Both the position numbers and the translations under genes were made by a program. Below are positions 25,429 through 35,343 of a DNA stretch of 64,000 nt, in pieces; the first letter of the stretch is position 1; the number at the start of each line of letters is the position of its first letter. This stretch comes from Triangularia verruculosa (Eukaryota; Ascomycota; Sordariomycetes; Sordariales; Podosporaceae), in NCBI GenBank assembly GCA_033296885.1, contig MU863937.1, positions 151,145 through 215,144 on the forward strand, given 5' to 3'. The notes beneath the pieces were generated by a model. It saw only the letters and a program-made list of their open reading frames with translations. It was not told the DNA's origin and ran no database searches.

Positions 25429-26130
25429 ATGAGAGGAGTACGCGCGACAGTTGACCGCCTCGACAGGCCAAGTGCCTACTTTAACAACAGCAAGGTGAGT
25501 TTCTTCTTTCAATTATGCAACCAACATCAGCAAAGTTCAGCTCGCTAACATGTACCTGTTTCTTCACGACTGTACAGCACAAGCGAAGACGATTCGAAAA
25601 GGACCAACGTGATGGCGATGACGACACAGCAGGCATGCACCCCGAGAACCGGGAGGATGACGATCCGTTGAAGAATGCTACTACTCTCTATGTCGGCAAC
25701 CTGCAAGTACCCCTCTCTGGATGCGCAATCGGCGAGATCATCGGGCTGACCGTTATTTAGCTCCTTCTTCACCACCGAAGAACAAGTGTACGAGCTCTTC
25801 AGCAAATGCGGCGAAATCAAGCGACTTGTGATGGGGCTTGACAGATTTACGAAGACCCCTTGCGGTTTTTGCTTTGTTGAATACTACACACATCAAGATG
25901 CGCTGGACTGCATGAAATACATCGGAGGGACTAAGCTGGATGAACGCATTATTAGAACCGATCTGGATCCCGGTTTCGAGGAGGGTCGCCAGTACGGTCG
26001 CGGCAAGTCGGGAGGACAGGTACGCGACGAATACCGCGAGGATTACGATGAAGGTCGCGGTGGTCTCGGCCGCGCTATCGCGAAAGAGCGTGATGGCAGG
26101 GATTTTGTAGATGATGGGCGGCTGAGATAG
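25429..26130 (+). CDS. cbc2: Nuclear cap-binding protein subunit 2 (CBP20)
   Basis: Binds the m7G cap of nascent transcripts together with CBP80, coupling capping to splicing and export. Exons 25429-25494, 25578-25702 and 25761-26130 encode 186 aa. A single RRM carries RNP2 (TLYVGNLS) and RNP1 (CGFCFVEYY). The family segments YELFSKCGEIKRLVMGLDR, LDERIIRTDLDPGF and the Arg/Gly-rich tail beginning GRQYGRGKSGGQVRDEYRED follow, as in all CBP20 proteins. The second intron uses a GC donor (GCAAGT, 25703) and TTTAG acceptor. Only this choice gives VGNL-SFFTTEEQ; the nearby GT puts the frame wrong. Identification is firm. Confidence 0.95.
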
Positions 26131-26457
26131 GTGGGCTATGATTGTCGACTGGTTGCGCTGGCCAACTGGTCGGAACTTGATACCCCGGAAAGGTCGAGAA
26201 TGATTTTCCATGTGCAACAGACATAATATATGTATAATGTGGCATTTGAGCCTTCTTTGCCGGCTGCTAGGTGGCTCTCGATGGCCTGTATCTCTGGAAA
26301 TTCACAAAAGCTGGATTCCGCCTGATCTGGCAACGAATGTGAAGAACAATTTAAATTGTCCGCCTTGTTGTAACAGATGCCATCGTGAACGCCGTTTATT
26401 TCATTTGATATAATACAGAGGATATACATGCCCAAGCATACGCCTTTCGTCTGTTGT
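26131..26457. other. Convergent 3' flanks of CBP20 and MRPL31
   Basis: 327 bp between two converging genes. Both 3' UTRs and poly(A) sites must fit here. AT-rich stretches were seen, but no gene. Confidence 0.6.
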
Positions 26458-26916
26458 TTAGTAACCAGGGGGGTTGAGTCTCTGCGACACACGAGTCCAC
26501 TTGGGGAGTTCTAGAGTCCCATGTTAGCCACCAATTCAACACCTTACCAACAGCCCGTACAGATCCAACATACTGTGAATGCCCTTGCGATACTTCTTCT
26601 CCTTGCGGTCGAAAATAGTGTACTTGTCCTTCGCTAACATCTCCGCCTCGGTCGGCATCTCGTACTTCCACCGCTCCAACGACTTCAGCGTCTCGCCCTT
26701 CTTCGCCAGCGCCGTGCTCAGCGTCTCGACAACGTTATCGACGGCCTTTAATCTCTGTCGTTGCCGGTACTTTTGCGTGGGGGACAGGCGCCATGGGATC
26801 TTCCTGTAGTTGTGTGTCAGTTTTTAGTTCATTACCACTTTGAACAAAAGCCTGGAAGAGACATACCATAGAAGACCCCCGCTTAGGGAATTCGTCGCTC
26901 TGAAGGCCCCAAACAT
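26458..26916 (-). CDS. mrpl31: Mitochondrial large-subunit ribosomal protein MRPL31 (mL60)
   Basis: Fungus-specific protein of the mitoribosomal large subunit. Exons 26916-26867, 26803-26574 and 26510-26458 encode 110 aa, typical for the family. The sequence starts MFGAFRATNSLSGGLLW-KIPWR and continues LSPTQKYRQRQRLKAVDNVV. The central part is ERWKYEMPTEAEMLAKDKYT and FDRKEKKYRKGIHK. It ends LPKWTRVSQRLNPPGY, the diagnostic mL60 C-terminus. The short basic N-terminus is consistent with mitochondrial import. All three exons are needed and each junction restores the family sequence. The gene is divergent from TRS20 and convergent with CBP20. Confidence 0.95.
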
Positions 26917-27373
26917 GGTTGAATGTCTGCTGCTGGCCGGGGGTGGGTGGGTTGGAGAGGACGTCAGTCAACTTCGGGACTTCGTCGGGACCATTCTCAA
27001 ATTCCAAAAAATCGCGGGCTGGCTCACCGGCTGGCTGGGCTGTGGCAAGGCAAGCCAATCACTGAGCTGCGCGCCCCATAGATAAACTAATTTGTGGGGC
27101 AACCCCCGCGACCCACACCGCAGCTGCCGCCTTGCAGCGCTAGTCAGCGCATGCCCTGGGATGGGTGACCACCTCCTGTTGGTGTTGGAGCTTGTTCCAT
27201 CACTGGAAAGTTGAAGCTATCTCCAACATTACACGAACCAACATCACCACCACCTGACGATACCCCAGCCCTAGCCTGGAAGATAATGAAGACTATCGAC
27301 ACTGACTGAAAAAACTTAACCCAACCACAAACCCCCAGACAACACACCCAACGCAGCAAGCAAGCCCCTAAAA
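26917..27373. other. Divergent MRPL31/TRS20 promoter region
   Basis: 457 bp. Contains short stretches resembling 5S rRNA (CCCCATAGATAAAC near 27070 and GGGATGGGTGACCACC near 27153), but not in a spacing that makes a 5S gene. No other structure was seen. Confidence 0.5.
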
Positions 27374-27904
27374 ATGTCCTACTACTTCGCCATCATCTCC
27401 CCCCTCGACACCCCCCTCTTCGAGCACGAATTCGGCACCTCCAAGTCCGGAGGCGACGGCCAGCCCCGCTTCACCGAGCAGGCCCGTCACCTGAACCAAT
27501 TCATCCTCCACTCCTCCCTCGACATCGTCGAGGAGCTCCAGTGGACCAACGGCCAGCTCTACCTCAAGGTCATCGACAAGTTCTTCCAAAACTACATCAC
27601 CGCCTTCGTCACCGCCTCCAACGTCAAGTTTTTGCTTCTACATCAGCCCACCACCTCTGTCCCGGCAAACGCGGCCGCGCCAAACACCGCGCAGGCGGCG
27701 GCTTCGTCTAGAGTCAACTCTACTTCTGTCGGCGCGAACCCGACGAGTCCGCAGACGGAGGAGGCGATCAGGAATTTCATGAATGAGGTGTACGAAAACT
27801 ATGTAAAGGCTATCATGTCGCCGTTCTACAAGGCGCCGAATATGGAGATTAGGAGTCCGGTATTCAGACAGAGGGTGGCGGCAGCGGGGAGGAAATATCT
27901 TTGA
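27374..27904 (+). CDS. trs20: TRAPP complex subunit Trs20 (sedlin/TRAPPC2)
   Basis: Core TRAPP subunit needed for ER-Golgi vesicle tethering and for assembly of TRAPPII/III. Intronless, 176 aa. It begins MSYYFAIISPLDTPLFEHEF, then LNQFILHSSLDIVEELQW, LYLKVIDKFFQNYITAFVT and VKFLLLHQ. It ends with MNEVYENYVKAIMSPFYKAP and SPVFRQRVAAAGRKYL. This is the complete longin-like sedlin fold. A roughly 40-residue Ala/Thr/Ser-rich insert sits between the fifth strand and the last helices, as in other filamentous fungi. The annotated ATG follows an A/C-rich leader with a favourable context (AAAAATG). Confidence 0.96.
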   Translation: MSYYFAIISPLDTPLFEHEFGTSKSGGDGQPRFTEQARHLNQFILHSSLDIVEELQWTNGQLYLKVIDKFFQNYITAFVTASNVKFLLLHQPTTSVPANAAAPNTAQAAASSRVNSTSVGANPTSPQTEEAIRNFMNEVYENYVKAIMSPFYKAPNMEIRSPVFRQRVAAAGRKYL

Positions 27905-28321
27905 TTATGAGGAAACGTTGGAATGGACATATCACGCGCGTTACTTAGAAGAGAACGGAGCTATTAGATACCCCAAAACATCAGTAATAATATCATGTCA
28001 TGTCACGTCACGATTCAGATTCAAACCACGCCACAAATGTGAGATATTATGTTCATTTGTTTGCTGCTTGGTATTGCATTTCATTCATCGCCATGAATGT
28101 TTGTGGTAGTCATTCCATTTGCTCCCACATCCCCGCCAAGTATCCCCCTTGAGTAGTAGTAATCCATAAACGCCAGCCTGAACAAAAACAAAGATAACCT
28201 TCCCTGGTTTGGTTGTTGTGTCCATCATGCCAAATATGTGTAAAAAACCGACCGCGAAAAAGAGAGAAAACACGCTTTCATGAACCCCTCCCCCAGCAGT
28301 AATGTCAGTGGAAGCACATGC
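27905..28321. other. Convergent 3' flanks of TRS20 and histone H4
   Basis: 417 bp of moderately AT-rich sequence between converging stop codons. No gene was seen. Confidence 0.6.
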
Positions 28322-28976
28322 TTAACCACCGAAACCGTAGAGGGTACGGCCCTGGCGCTTGAGAGCATAGACAACGTCGAGGGAGGTGACGGTCTTGCGC
28401 TTGGCGTGCTCGGTGTAGGTGACGGCGTCACGAATGACACCCTCGAGGAAGGACTTAAGGACACCACGGGTCTCCTCGTAGATCACTGAAGGAGGTATCG
28501 TTAGTATGATGGTTCACGGCGACAAGACCCAAGAGAGGAAAGGAACATACTAGCAGAGATACGCTTGACACCACCACGACGAGCGAGACGGCGGATGGCG
28601 GGCTTGGTGATACCCTGAATGTTGTCACGAAGAATCTTTCTGTGGCGCTTGGCACCGCCCTTTCCGAGGCCCTTGCCACCCTTTCCACCTGTTGACCATG
28701 ATGGTTAGTACATGATGATAATTGACAACGATGATAGCAATGATGATGTAGTCGAAGATGACGACGACGGTGAGGCTTGGTGGGTGGTGGTGGTGGTGGG
28801 AGTGGTTGACGCGTTGCATCGTGCAGCAGACGCGTTGTTACCCCACCTAAACCACCAAGCCGATCGCATCACCACCCACCACCGCAAACAAAATGGCTTT
28901 GCAGCAGCGACGCCAGCGACGACATCATCAAAATGGAAATGAAAAGAAGCCAAGGATGCAACTTACGGCCAGTCAT
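28322..28976 (-). CDS. hH4: Histone H4
   Basis: Core nucleosomal histone. Exons 28976-28967 (10 nt), 28688-28551 and 28485-28322 give exactly 103 codons plus stop. The protein starts [20 protein letters not shown], continues KILRDNIQGITKPAIRRLAR and RGGVKRISAMIYEETRGVLK, and ends GRTLYGFGG. Introns split Arg4 (c|gt) after a 10-nt first exon and the Met of ISAMIYEE. The first intron (278 nt) is the longest in the window and has GTG/GAT-rich simple sequence. Codon choice is strongly C-ending, as expected for a highly expressed gene. No histone H3 gene lies next to it, so this looks like the solo H4 copy rather than an H3-H4 pair. Confidence 0.98.
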
Positions 28977-30213
28977 GTTGATGGAGTTGTTAAAAGTAGA
29001 TGGGGAAAGTGAGTTTGTTTGATGGAAAGTCGATTTTGATGGAAATCGACGATAGTGGCAGCGATTGATGGATGTAGTAAGAGAAGAGTTGGGAATGGGG
29101 GGGAGAAATGGGCAGAGCCTTCAATAAATACAGCGGGCAAGTTGTGAAGGCAGGCAGCGGGGGAGCCTGGGAAATCAGTAGAATCACGGCTGGCACAATC
29201 AGACAAAAAAAGGGCACTAAACCTTTTTCAGGCGGGGCGACCGGGGTGGTATTTTTTATTGTGACGGAAAATGCCCATTTTTGACGTGCAAAACCCAGCC
29301 GTGAATTGGCGGCGCAATCGCTGCCAAAAAATGCGCGCTGTGATTCAACTTGTTGTGCTGCGTGTTGGTGCGGCCATCGCGTTTTAGAGCCAAAGTTGGT
29401 TCGTGCGCTTCTTTTTCCCCTTCTTTTTCCCCTGAATCAGCCAGAAATCAATGCACTGCTGGTCCGTGCGTCATCGCCCCCATTTTCTGGAATTCATTCC
29501 CCTTTTGGATCCAACAAAAAACCCCAACTTTGAAGAACAATGGGAGACAGAGAAGAGAAAGCCTGATGGGGGGGTGCCAGCGGCATATTTGTATTTTCTG
29601 CATGATCTCTATCAGCTCCATCTCTATGAGGTAACACTTTGTCAAATCAGCCTACTTGATTCCCCAATGGGAGCTTCCACTTCAGGGTGCCGAAGTACCT
29701 ACACTCTCACAATCGTCACATCTAAAGGGATCCCGAGATAGAATGTACGGTGTTTACCATCTTCAAACTGACAGTCAGGTCAGCCAACCTAATGTCTGTA
29801 TTATGATCCATTTTTGTACACCCTGCCCTTTCTACCGTCCATTTCCCAGTCCGCCCTTCCATGTTCTGTGCTGTGTGTCTTGTGATGTCCGCCGACACAT
29901 CCTATAGATGTCGGACAATGCGATGCTGAACTACTCATACAAAAACCAAAGGCCCAGCCTGCCACTGGTATCACACCTTATGCTCGCCAGAAACGCCATT
30001 GCCATGCAAAACAATGCCGAACTGCTGTGGTGAAGAAAAGAAAAGAAAGGGGTTGCCATCCCCCAGCCGCTCCTCCCTTGCGATCCATCCTCCCCAGGGG
30101 CTCCAGTGTATCACCACACACTGAGGGGATCGACGAAATCGCCATCACTATTTTATTCGAACCGTAAGAATGAACAACTTCATGCTCCGACGTCATCGTA
30201 AAACTCATGAGCA
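28977..30213. other. Histone H4 promoter and CDC27 3' flank
   Basis: 1.2 kb. On the H4 coding strand a CCAAT box (plus-strand ATTGG at about 29304) and a TATTTAT element near 29125 are plausible promoter parts, unproven. The part next to 30213 is CDC27 3' flank. No H3 or other gene was found. Confidence 0.45.
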
Positions 30214-32730
30214 TCAATGCATCATGGAATCGTCTAAGCAGTCATCTTCCTCCAGGCCCTCGATTTCCTGCTTGATCTGGGAACTCGCCTGAATCCAGAT
30301 GTTAGCCTGACTACCGCCGCAAGAGATTAAACGAGAAGAACGTACCTTGGGATCCAAACTCAGCGCAATGGTGAAGTGGCGTACTGCCATCTTCTTGTCA
30401 CCAAGCAATTTGGACAATTTGCCAAGCAAGAAATGTACCTGGGCCTTGTCGGGGGCCAGGTCTCGCAGAACCAAAAGCTCTTGTTGAGCCTCCTCAAATT
30501 GACCGGTCGCCATCAGAGCCCGGGCTTTCTTGTGTCGAATCTCAGGTGCACGTGGCGCCAGCTCAACGGCTCGAGAAAAGTAAGGAAGCGCCTGCCCAAT
30601 CTGCTTTTGTCGCTGCAGCACAGTTCCCATACAGCAGATCAAGACAGCGTGGTCTGGATGGATGACCAGAGCTGCCTTGTAGTGGCTCAGCGCCTTGTCC
30701 CAGTTACCTAGCTTTTCAAACACCTTCCCAATTCCGTAATAAGCGTTGTAGTGTCGCTTGTCGGCCGAAATGGCCTGTCGATATGCCGTGAGGGCCTTGT
30801 CATATTCCTCGTTCTCCACGTGCTCGTGTCCTTGTAATGTATAGGCGTAGGCAAATTTGGGGTGTAGTTGGATAGCGCGTTTGAAGCAGCGGAGGGCCTG
30901 CTCATGATCGCAGGCGAGAGACCACGCGTTGCCTAATGCGCACCAGGCATAAGGGGAATCCCACACAGCATCGACAAGTTCGTGTGCCAGGAAGGAGAGA
31001 TCAGTCTCCTTCCTGAGATGCCAGAGGATGGTAGAGTAGACTTCCATGTCCTCATGGCGTGTCGGGGCTAGCATGCGCAGGCGTCTGAATAGCTTTTCAG
31101 CTTCAGCATAGTTTGCCTGCTCATAGTGTGCCCTTCCCATCCGGGCTAACACCCACGGGGTGTCTTGGTGGCTGCGAGGCAGCGACGCAAACGCCGCCAA
31201 CGCCTCTTTGCAGCGAAACTGTGACGAGAGGAGGTATCCAGTGGCCATCTTTTTCAAGAGCTCTAGAATCCATCTCAAAGCTTCATCAATTTTGACCGGC
31301 TCAGGTTCCACAATCGCCATTTTTGGTGGTGGCGCTTGCATCATGGGAGGCGCTTCCTTAAACCGCGGAGCTTCAGCCTGATCGACATCCATACCGCTTT
31401 CCTCCATCGGTTTGCGGTTGCCACTAACAACTCTGCCAACTGCAGCTACGCCTGATCCTGGGCGGCCAATCCTTGAAATAGGGGGCCTAGCCTTCTTTAG
31501 TTCTCGAGTGGCAGTCGTCCCCAGCGCCGCAGCACCGGCGTTCGCCCTTGACGTAGCTGCTCTAGGTAAGACATTCAGCCTCGCGCTCCTCCTTGGCTCC
31601 TCGCCATTGGCTGGACGTGACTGGACTGGATGCCCTGATGCTGTACGTTTTCTATCGGTTACTGATGAATTTGTGGTGGTTTTCGTCCAAAGGTCTGCTG
31701 ACGGATCTGCTGCTTGTTCTTGAGTCCTTTCTCTCCTCTTGGAGCCTAAGCGAAAGCCACCAAGTCTTGCCGGGGCTTCAAAAATACCGGGATCCGCCGT
31801 TTGAGCACCGCGGGTTCGGCGAGTTGGTGCTTGTGGTGGCTCTGGCTGGTGTCCTAAGCGTGATACCTGCGGTTCAGGGGCGACAACGGGGACAGGTCCA
31901 GTTGGTGTTTCCATTCCGTCCGACCCATTCTTGCTTCCTTGACTGCCATTGTATCTCGAGTGAGCCGCAGCAAACTTGGACATGAGATCATTCTGGGAAG
32001 GCTCGGTAAAAAGGTCGTTTCTTGAGGAGTCCATCTGGAATGCCGGAGGGCGTGGTGCGTCAAATGGATCGCTCTCGTTGGCAGCCTGCATGCCCGCCTT
32101 TCTTTGGAGAGGCTCGGGACCACTGCCCGATTCGCTCGTCGTTGTGCTGGTCTCCGAGTCGAAGTTGCGCGCAAAAGGCTCATTCATTTTGAAAACATTT
32201 GGTATCCTGACGTTAACCCCCATATCACAAAGCGCAGTGAAGGCCTCCCACATCAAAGGGTTAGTTTTCAGCGCATCCTCGAAGCATGGCACCGCTTTCT
32301 TCTTGTCGTCCAATGCTCGATATAACTTCCCTAGCAGACAGCTGCATGCTGCGGCATCGGGATATGGTGCCCTTGAAGAAGCGCTGTGTTTCCCGATGCT
32401 GCATTTAGTAGCCCACAGAGCCCTCGCCTTCTCCAGAGCTGTGATTCCATCTTTGTATTTCTCCAAGTCAAAGCACGACTGCGCAAATATAAAGGCACAT
32501 CCCAAGTGCACGCCGCGGTACCCTGGAGCTTTGCTAATTTCGTATGCTGATCTAGAATCGCCAAGCCGGAAATGGCAAAGGGAGAGGAGGTAGGCAGACT
32601 CGGAAGAGCGAGGGTCGTAGGCGTGCAAACGTTCGGCAAAGAAGATGGCGCTGTCGTAGGAAAAGTTGTCAAGGTGATAGTAAACTGTTTGCCTCAGTAG
32701 CGCGGCGACCGTGGCGCTATTCGGTGCCAT
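30214..32730 (-). CDS. cdc27: Anaphase-promoting complex subunit Cdc27/APC3 (BimA/Nuc2)
   Basis: TPR scaffold of the APC/C ubiquitin ligase that recruits activators and drives mitotic exit. Exons 32730-30346 and 30288-30214 encode 819 aa. The N-terminus MAPNSATVAALLRQTVYYHL and the TPR block to about residue 190 (YLLSLCHFRLGDSRSAYEIS) match BimA/Nuc2. A disordered Ser/Pro/Arg-rich linker spans about 200-480. A long TPR superhelix follows (residues 480-800, including PYAWCALGNAWSLACDHEQA, FAYAYTLQGHEHVENEEYDKA and HYNAYYGIGKVFEKLGNWDKA). The protein ends IKQEIEGLEEDDCLDDSMMH. The 57-nt intron 30289-30345 (GTACGT...GCTAAC...TTCAG) is in frame and stop-free, so an unspliced model would wrongly add 19 residues. 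Confidence 0.93.
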   Translation of the reverse strand: MAPNSATVAALLRQTVYYHLDNFSYDSAIFFAERLHAYDPRSSESAYLLSLCHFRLGDSRSAYEISKAPGYRGVHLGCAFIFAQSCFDLEKYKDGITALEKARALWATKCSIGKHSASSRAPYPDAAACSCLLGKLYRALDDKKKAVPCFEDALKTNPLMWEAFTALCDMGVNVRIPNVFKMNEPFARNFDSETSTTTSESGSGPEPLQRKAGMQAANESDPFDAPRPPAFQMDSSRNDLFTEPSQNDLMSKFAAAHSRYNGSQGSKNGSDGMETPTGPVPVVAPEPQVSRLGHQPEPPQAPTRRTRGAQTADPGIFEAPARLGGFRLGSKRRERTQEQAADPSADLWTKTTTNSSVTDRKRTASGHPVQSRPANGEEPRRSARLNVLPRAATSRANAGAAALGTTATRELKKARPPISRIGRPGSGVAAVGRVVSGNRKPMEESGMDVDQAEAPRFKEAPPMMQAPPPKMAIVEPEPVKIDEALRWILELLKKMATGYLLSSQFRCKEALAAFASLPRSHQDTPWVLARMGRAHYEQANYAEAEKLFRRLRMLAPTRHEDMEVYSTILWHLRKETDLSFLAHELVDAVWDSPYAWCALGNAWSLACDHEQALRCFKRAIQLHPKFAYAYTLQGHEHVENEEYDKALTAYRQAISADKRHYNAYYGIGKVFEKLGNWDKALSHYKAALVIHPDHAVLICCMGTVLQRQKQIGQALPYFSRAVELAPRAPEIRHKKARALMATGQFEEAQQELLVLRDLAPDKAQVHFLLGKLSKLLGDKKMAVRHFTIALSLDPKVRSSRLISCGGSQANIWIQASSQIKQEIEGLEEDDCLDDSMMH

Positions 32731-34084
32731 CGTGTGAGGGATCAGCGACGCCGAATAGTGGGTTTGCGACCTGGTATTATTGAGAGATGCTATCGACGAT
32801 GTTGATCCATGGAATCGTAAGGACCGACGCTATTCCTCGCCGATGCACCTCTGAGGAATGGAGCAACCTTATTCGGGTGGTGAAAGCGAGAGGTAGGTCG
32901 TGGACGTTGTCGGGGGGTGGGCGACAAAGAATCTTTGGATGAGGGGTGTGTTTTGTTCGACTATCGGTAGGGAGGGCGGCGTCGGAAAGTGATGGTCGAT
33001 GCAGCTGTTGTGATTAAGTAAAAAAAGCTATTGGCCTTCTAATAGTATCGCGACAGATAATCGAATACCTGATGTCGAGCCAAAAGAGGGTCGCCAGCTT
33101 CGTGTGGTGTCGAACTGTGGTGATGGCGACGCAAAGCAGTCGAAAAAAACAAGGCAACAATGGCGGGCCCGCAAAGACACAGCACGGGGACTGTTCGTCA
33201 AATTCTACCGGGACCCCAGAGCATGGCTTCCAAAAACGAAACGGGAAGGCGGCAATGGGAAAGATGAAGAGCTGTTTGTCGTCATCCAGCGCATCCAGCC
33301 CCAAGCTGGTCCTCTCAAACCGTGCTCGTGAACCTCGAGGGAAGCACCAAAAGACTGAATGGGTCTCGCGATGTTGTGGTGGGCGCGGCAACCAGCCCTT
33401 CATTGGCTACGCGCCGCAGCCCGCCAGCCTGTCAGCGGTTGGACCTGCCGGGCAACCCAACCTTTGCTGTAGGTGGGTTTACTAGCCACCGGCACCCAGC
33501 CACAGCATAACCGCAATGTTGCCTGCACATTCCCAACCTCTCCTCCTCGCTGCTTGCAAAATGGATACTAAATACAAGCTAGGATTCGATATTGTCAGTT
33601 GTCTTTTCTATTTGTTCTTTTGATTATGCTTCAGAGATCTTAGACCCAATTGAACCGCTGGTTGCAGTTTTGGCAGTGATACTTCAATGCCATGTGCAGG
33701 TGGTCCCATTAGCCACAGCAATGCCGTCATAGGTCCCTGAAAATGTGTTGCGACGATGGTTTCCAACGTTCAGACGTCGTTTGGCAGGGGGAGGTTTCCA
33801 CGGTAAAAACTGCACATTAGGCTTGAGTGTAATACATACATCGTCAATGATAGAGTTCATACTCGACAATAACAATTCGGAGGGTTCTTGGTCGATGCTA
33901 ACTTGTAGAAAATCAAGCTGCTGGTTTGTGGGTCCATTCAGGGGTCCTGCATTCGGCCACGAATGGCATTAGCTCAAGCTTTAAGCTCACTTGACAATTG
34001 ACATCTTTCATCAACCGTCCACGACATCTCAACACGCACCAGTGCCAATTCGACGACTCAACATCAACTACACCGCATCTCACA
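32731..34084. other. Divergent CDC27/SND2 upstream region
   Basis: 1.35 kb between two divergent genes. Open frames near 33072-33485 on the plus strand lack any family signature. No repeats or RNA genes were recognised. Confidence 0.5.
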
Positions 34085-34570
34085 ATGGCTCAAAAGGCGC
34101 GCAAAGACAGGGCCAAGTCCAACGTGGCAACACTCAACAACCTCCATCTCGGCTCACTCATCGTCAACGGCCTCTTTCTGTTACTCAACTTCATCTTCAG
34201 ATCTCGGTCTCTCCTGACTTGGTTCATCCTTTCGCTCCCCAGCTTCGTCTGCCAGTTCATTCTGGAAAAGTCAGGCCGTCCGATATATGACCCCTCCACC
34301 AATGCGCTCAGGTCATCCGGAGAGGACCTTGCCGCCCCTGGCCTGACCGAGTACATGTTCGATGTTGTATGGGTCACCTGGGCCGCTGCCATTCTCGTGG
34401 CTCTTTTTGGCAACTGGGCCTGGTTCCTCTGGGCCGTCGTGCCTGCTTATGGGATCTTCAAGGGCTACGGCATGCTGGGTGCCGCAAGGCAGATGGCTCA
34501 ACTGGGAGGTGGAAACGCAGAGGGTGCTGCACCCGTGGGCAACCGCAAGCAACGCCGCGCAGCAGCTTAA
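34085..34570 (+). CDS. snd2: SND2/TMEM208-family ER protein
   Basis: ER membrane protein of the SRP-independent (SND) targeting route, homologous to human TMEM208. Single exon, 161 aa. The N-terminus is MAQKARKDRAKSNVATLNNL. Two hydrophobic segments follow (SLIVNGLFLLLNFIF and LTWFILSLPSFVCQFIL). The conserved GRPIYD motif comes next, then EYMFDVVWVTWAAAILVALF and WFLWAVVPAYGIFKGYG, and the C-tail is basic (GNRKQRRAAA). Length and order match the family. The start ATG lies in a favourable context (CACAATGG). It converges with NGI1, with only 73 nt between stop codons. Confidence 0.93.
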   Translation: MAQKARKDRAKSNVATLNNLHLGSLIVNGLFLLLNFIFRSRSLLTWFILSLPSFVCQFILEKSGRPIYDPSTNALRSSGEDLAAPGLTEYMFDVVWVTWAAAILVALFGNWAWFLWAVVPAYGIFKGYGMLGAARQMAQLGGGNAEGAAPVGNRKQRRAAA

Positions 34571-34643
34571 TTCTACCCAACCCAACCTCTATGAGAATAG
34601 CGCCTTCTACGCCAACCCTTCAGGCTCTACCCGTCATATATAA

Positions 34644-35343
34644 TTACGCCTTGTGGCATTCAAGCTCCTTCGACCACTCTTCCAGCACCGCCGGTTCAAC
34701 GTCCCTGACCAACACATGGACATGATCAACTGTCCGCACACTCTGAAGGGCCACCCAGTTCTTGAACCAAATCACCTTGTCCTTGCCCCCCGGCCCGAGC
34801 CTACTTACGAAGAATCTTTGGATGAAATCAGCCACGATTTTCCTGCTCTCGGGCGTCATGTCTCCGACTGTGTCATCGGTTGCAATGGGGGTTCGAGTCC
34901 AGACAACAATGTGAGAGATTCCTGGGGCAAATCCATACGGCCAGTCATTCATGAGAACACGATAATCGGACGGGTCCGCAAAGGGTATGTCGGAAGCTGG
35001 AGTGAAGGGTGGCTTCCCCCAGGCCTTAGGGAGTCTGTGGGCAATGAGAAAATTGGTTATGTTGCCAAACTCCGCTTTTGTCTCGGTAGTCCACTTGATG
35101 TACCGCCGAAGATCGGATGGCTTTCTCTTGAGAAGATAGAGCTCGTTGTTCTCTGAACATGTGTTAGGTCAGTCAGTAGTCTCAGGGCATCAATACATGA
35201 GCAGTATGGGCAGCCGTACGAAGGATCACACATAACTCGTCCCAGTCATGATATTTGAATTCTTCGTCGGTCTGTGAGAGCACCCATTTGTCGACCTCTG
35301 TCAAGGGAAAGGGAGCGTCCACGTGCTTCGCGTTCTCGCCCAT
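34644..35343 (-). CDS. ngi1: N-acetylglucosamine-induced protein 1 family (DUF3605)
   Basis: Conserved fungal protein of the DUF3605 family, named for induction by N-acetylglucosamine in yeast; the molecular function is not established. Exons 35343-35220 and 35152-34644 encode 210 aa. The sequence runs FPLTEVDKWVLSQTDEEFKY, HDWDELCVIL, LLKRKPSDLRRYIKWT, FLIAHRLPKAWGKPPFTPAS, PSDYRVLMNDWPYGFAPGIS, and ends LQSVRTVDHVHVLVRDVEP. The 67-nt intron joins VIL to QNNELYLLKR. I chose ATG 35343, just before the conserved core and with a good context. An in-frame ATG at 35592 would add 83 low-complexity, Arg-rich residues, which look like leader sequence rather than protein. The family is clear; the start is less certain. 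Confidence 0.88.

Noticed and set aside
27065..27185. 5S rRNA-like strings between MRPL31 and TRS20
   Set aside because: CCCCATAGATAAAC and GGGATGGGTGACCACC resemble parts of 5S rRNA, but their spacing is about 45 nt too long and the 5' third is missing; probably coincidence or a remote remnant.
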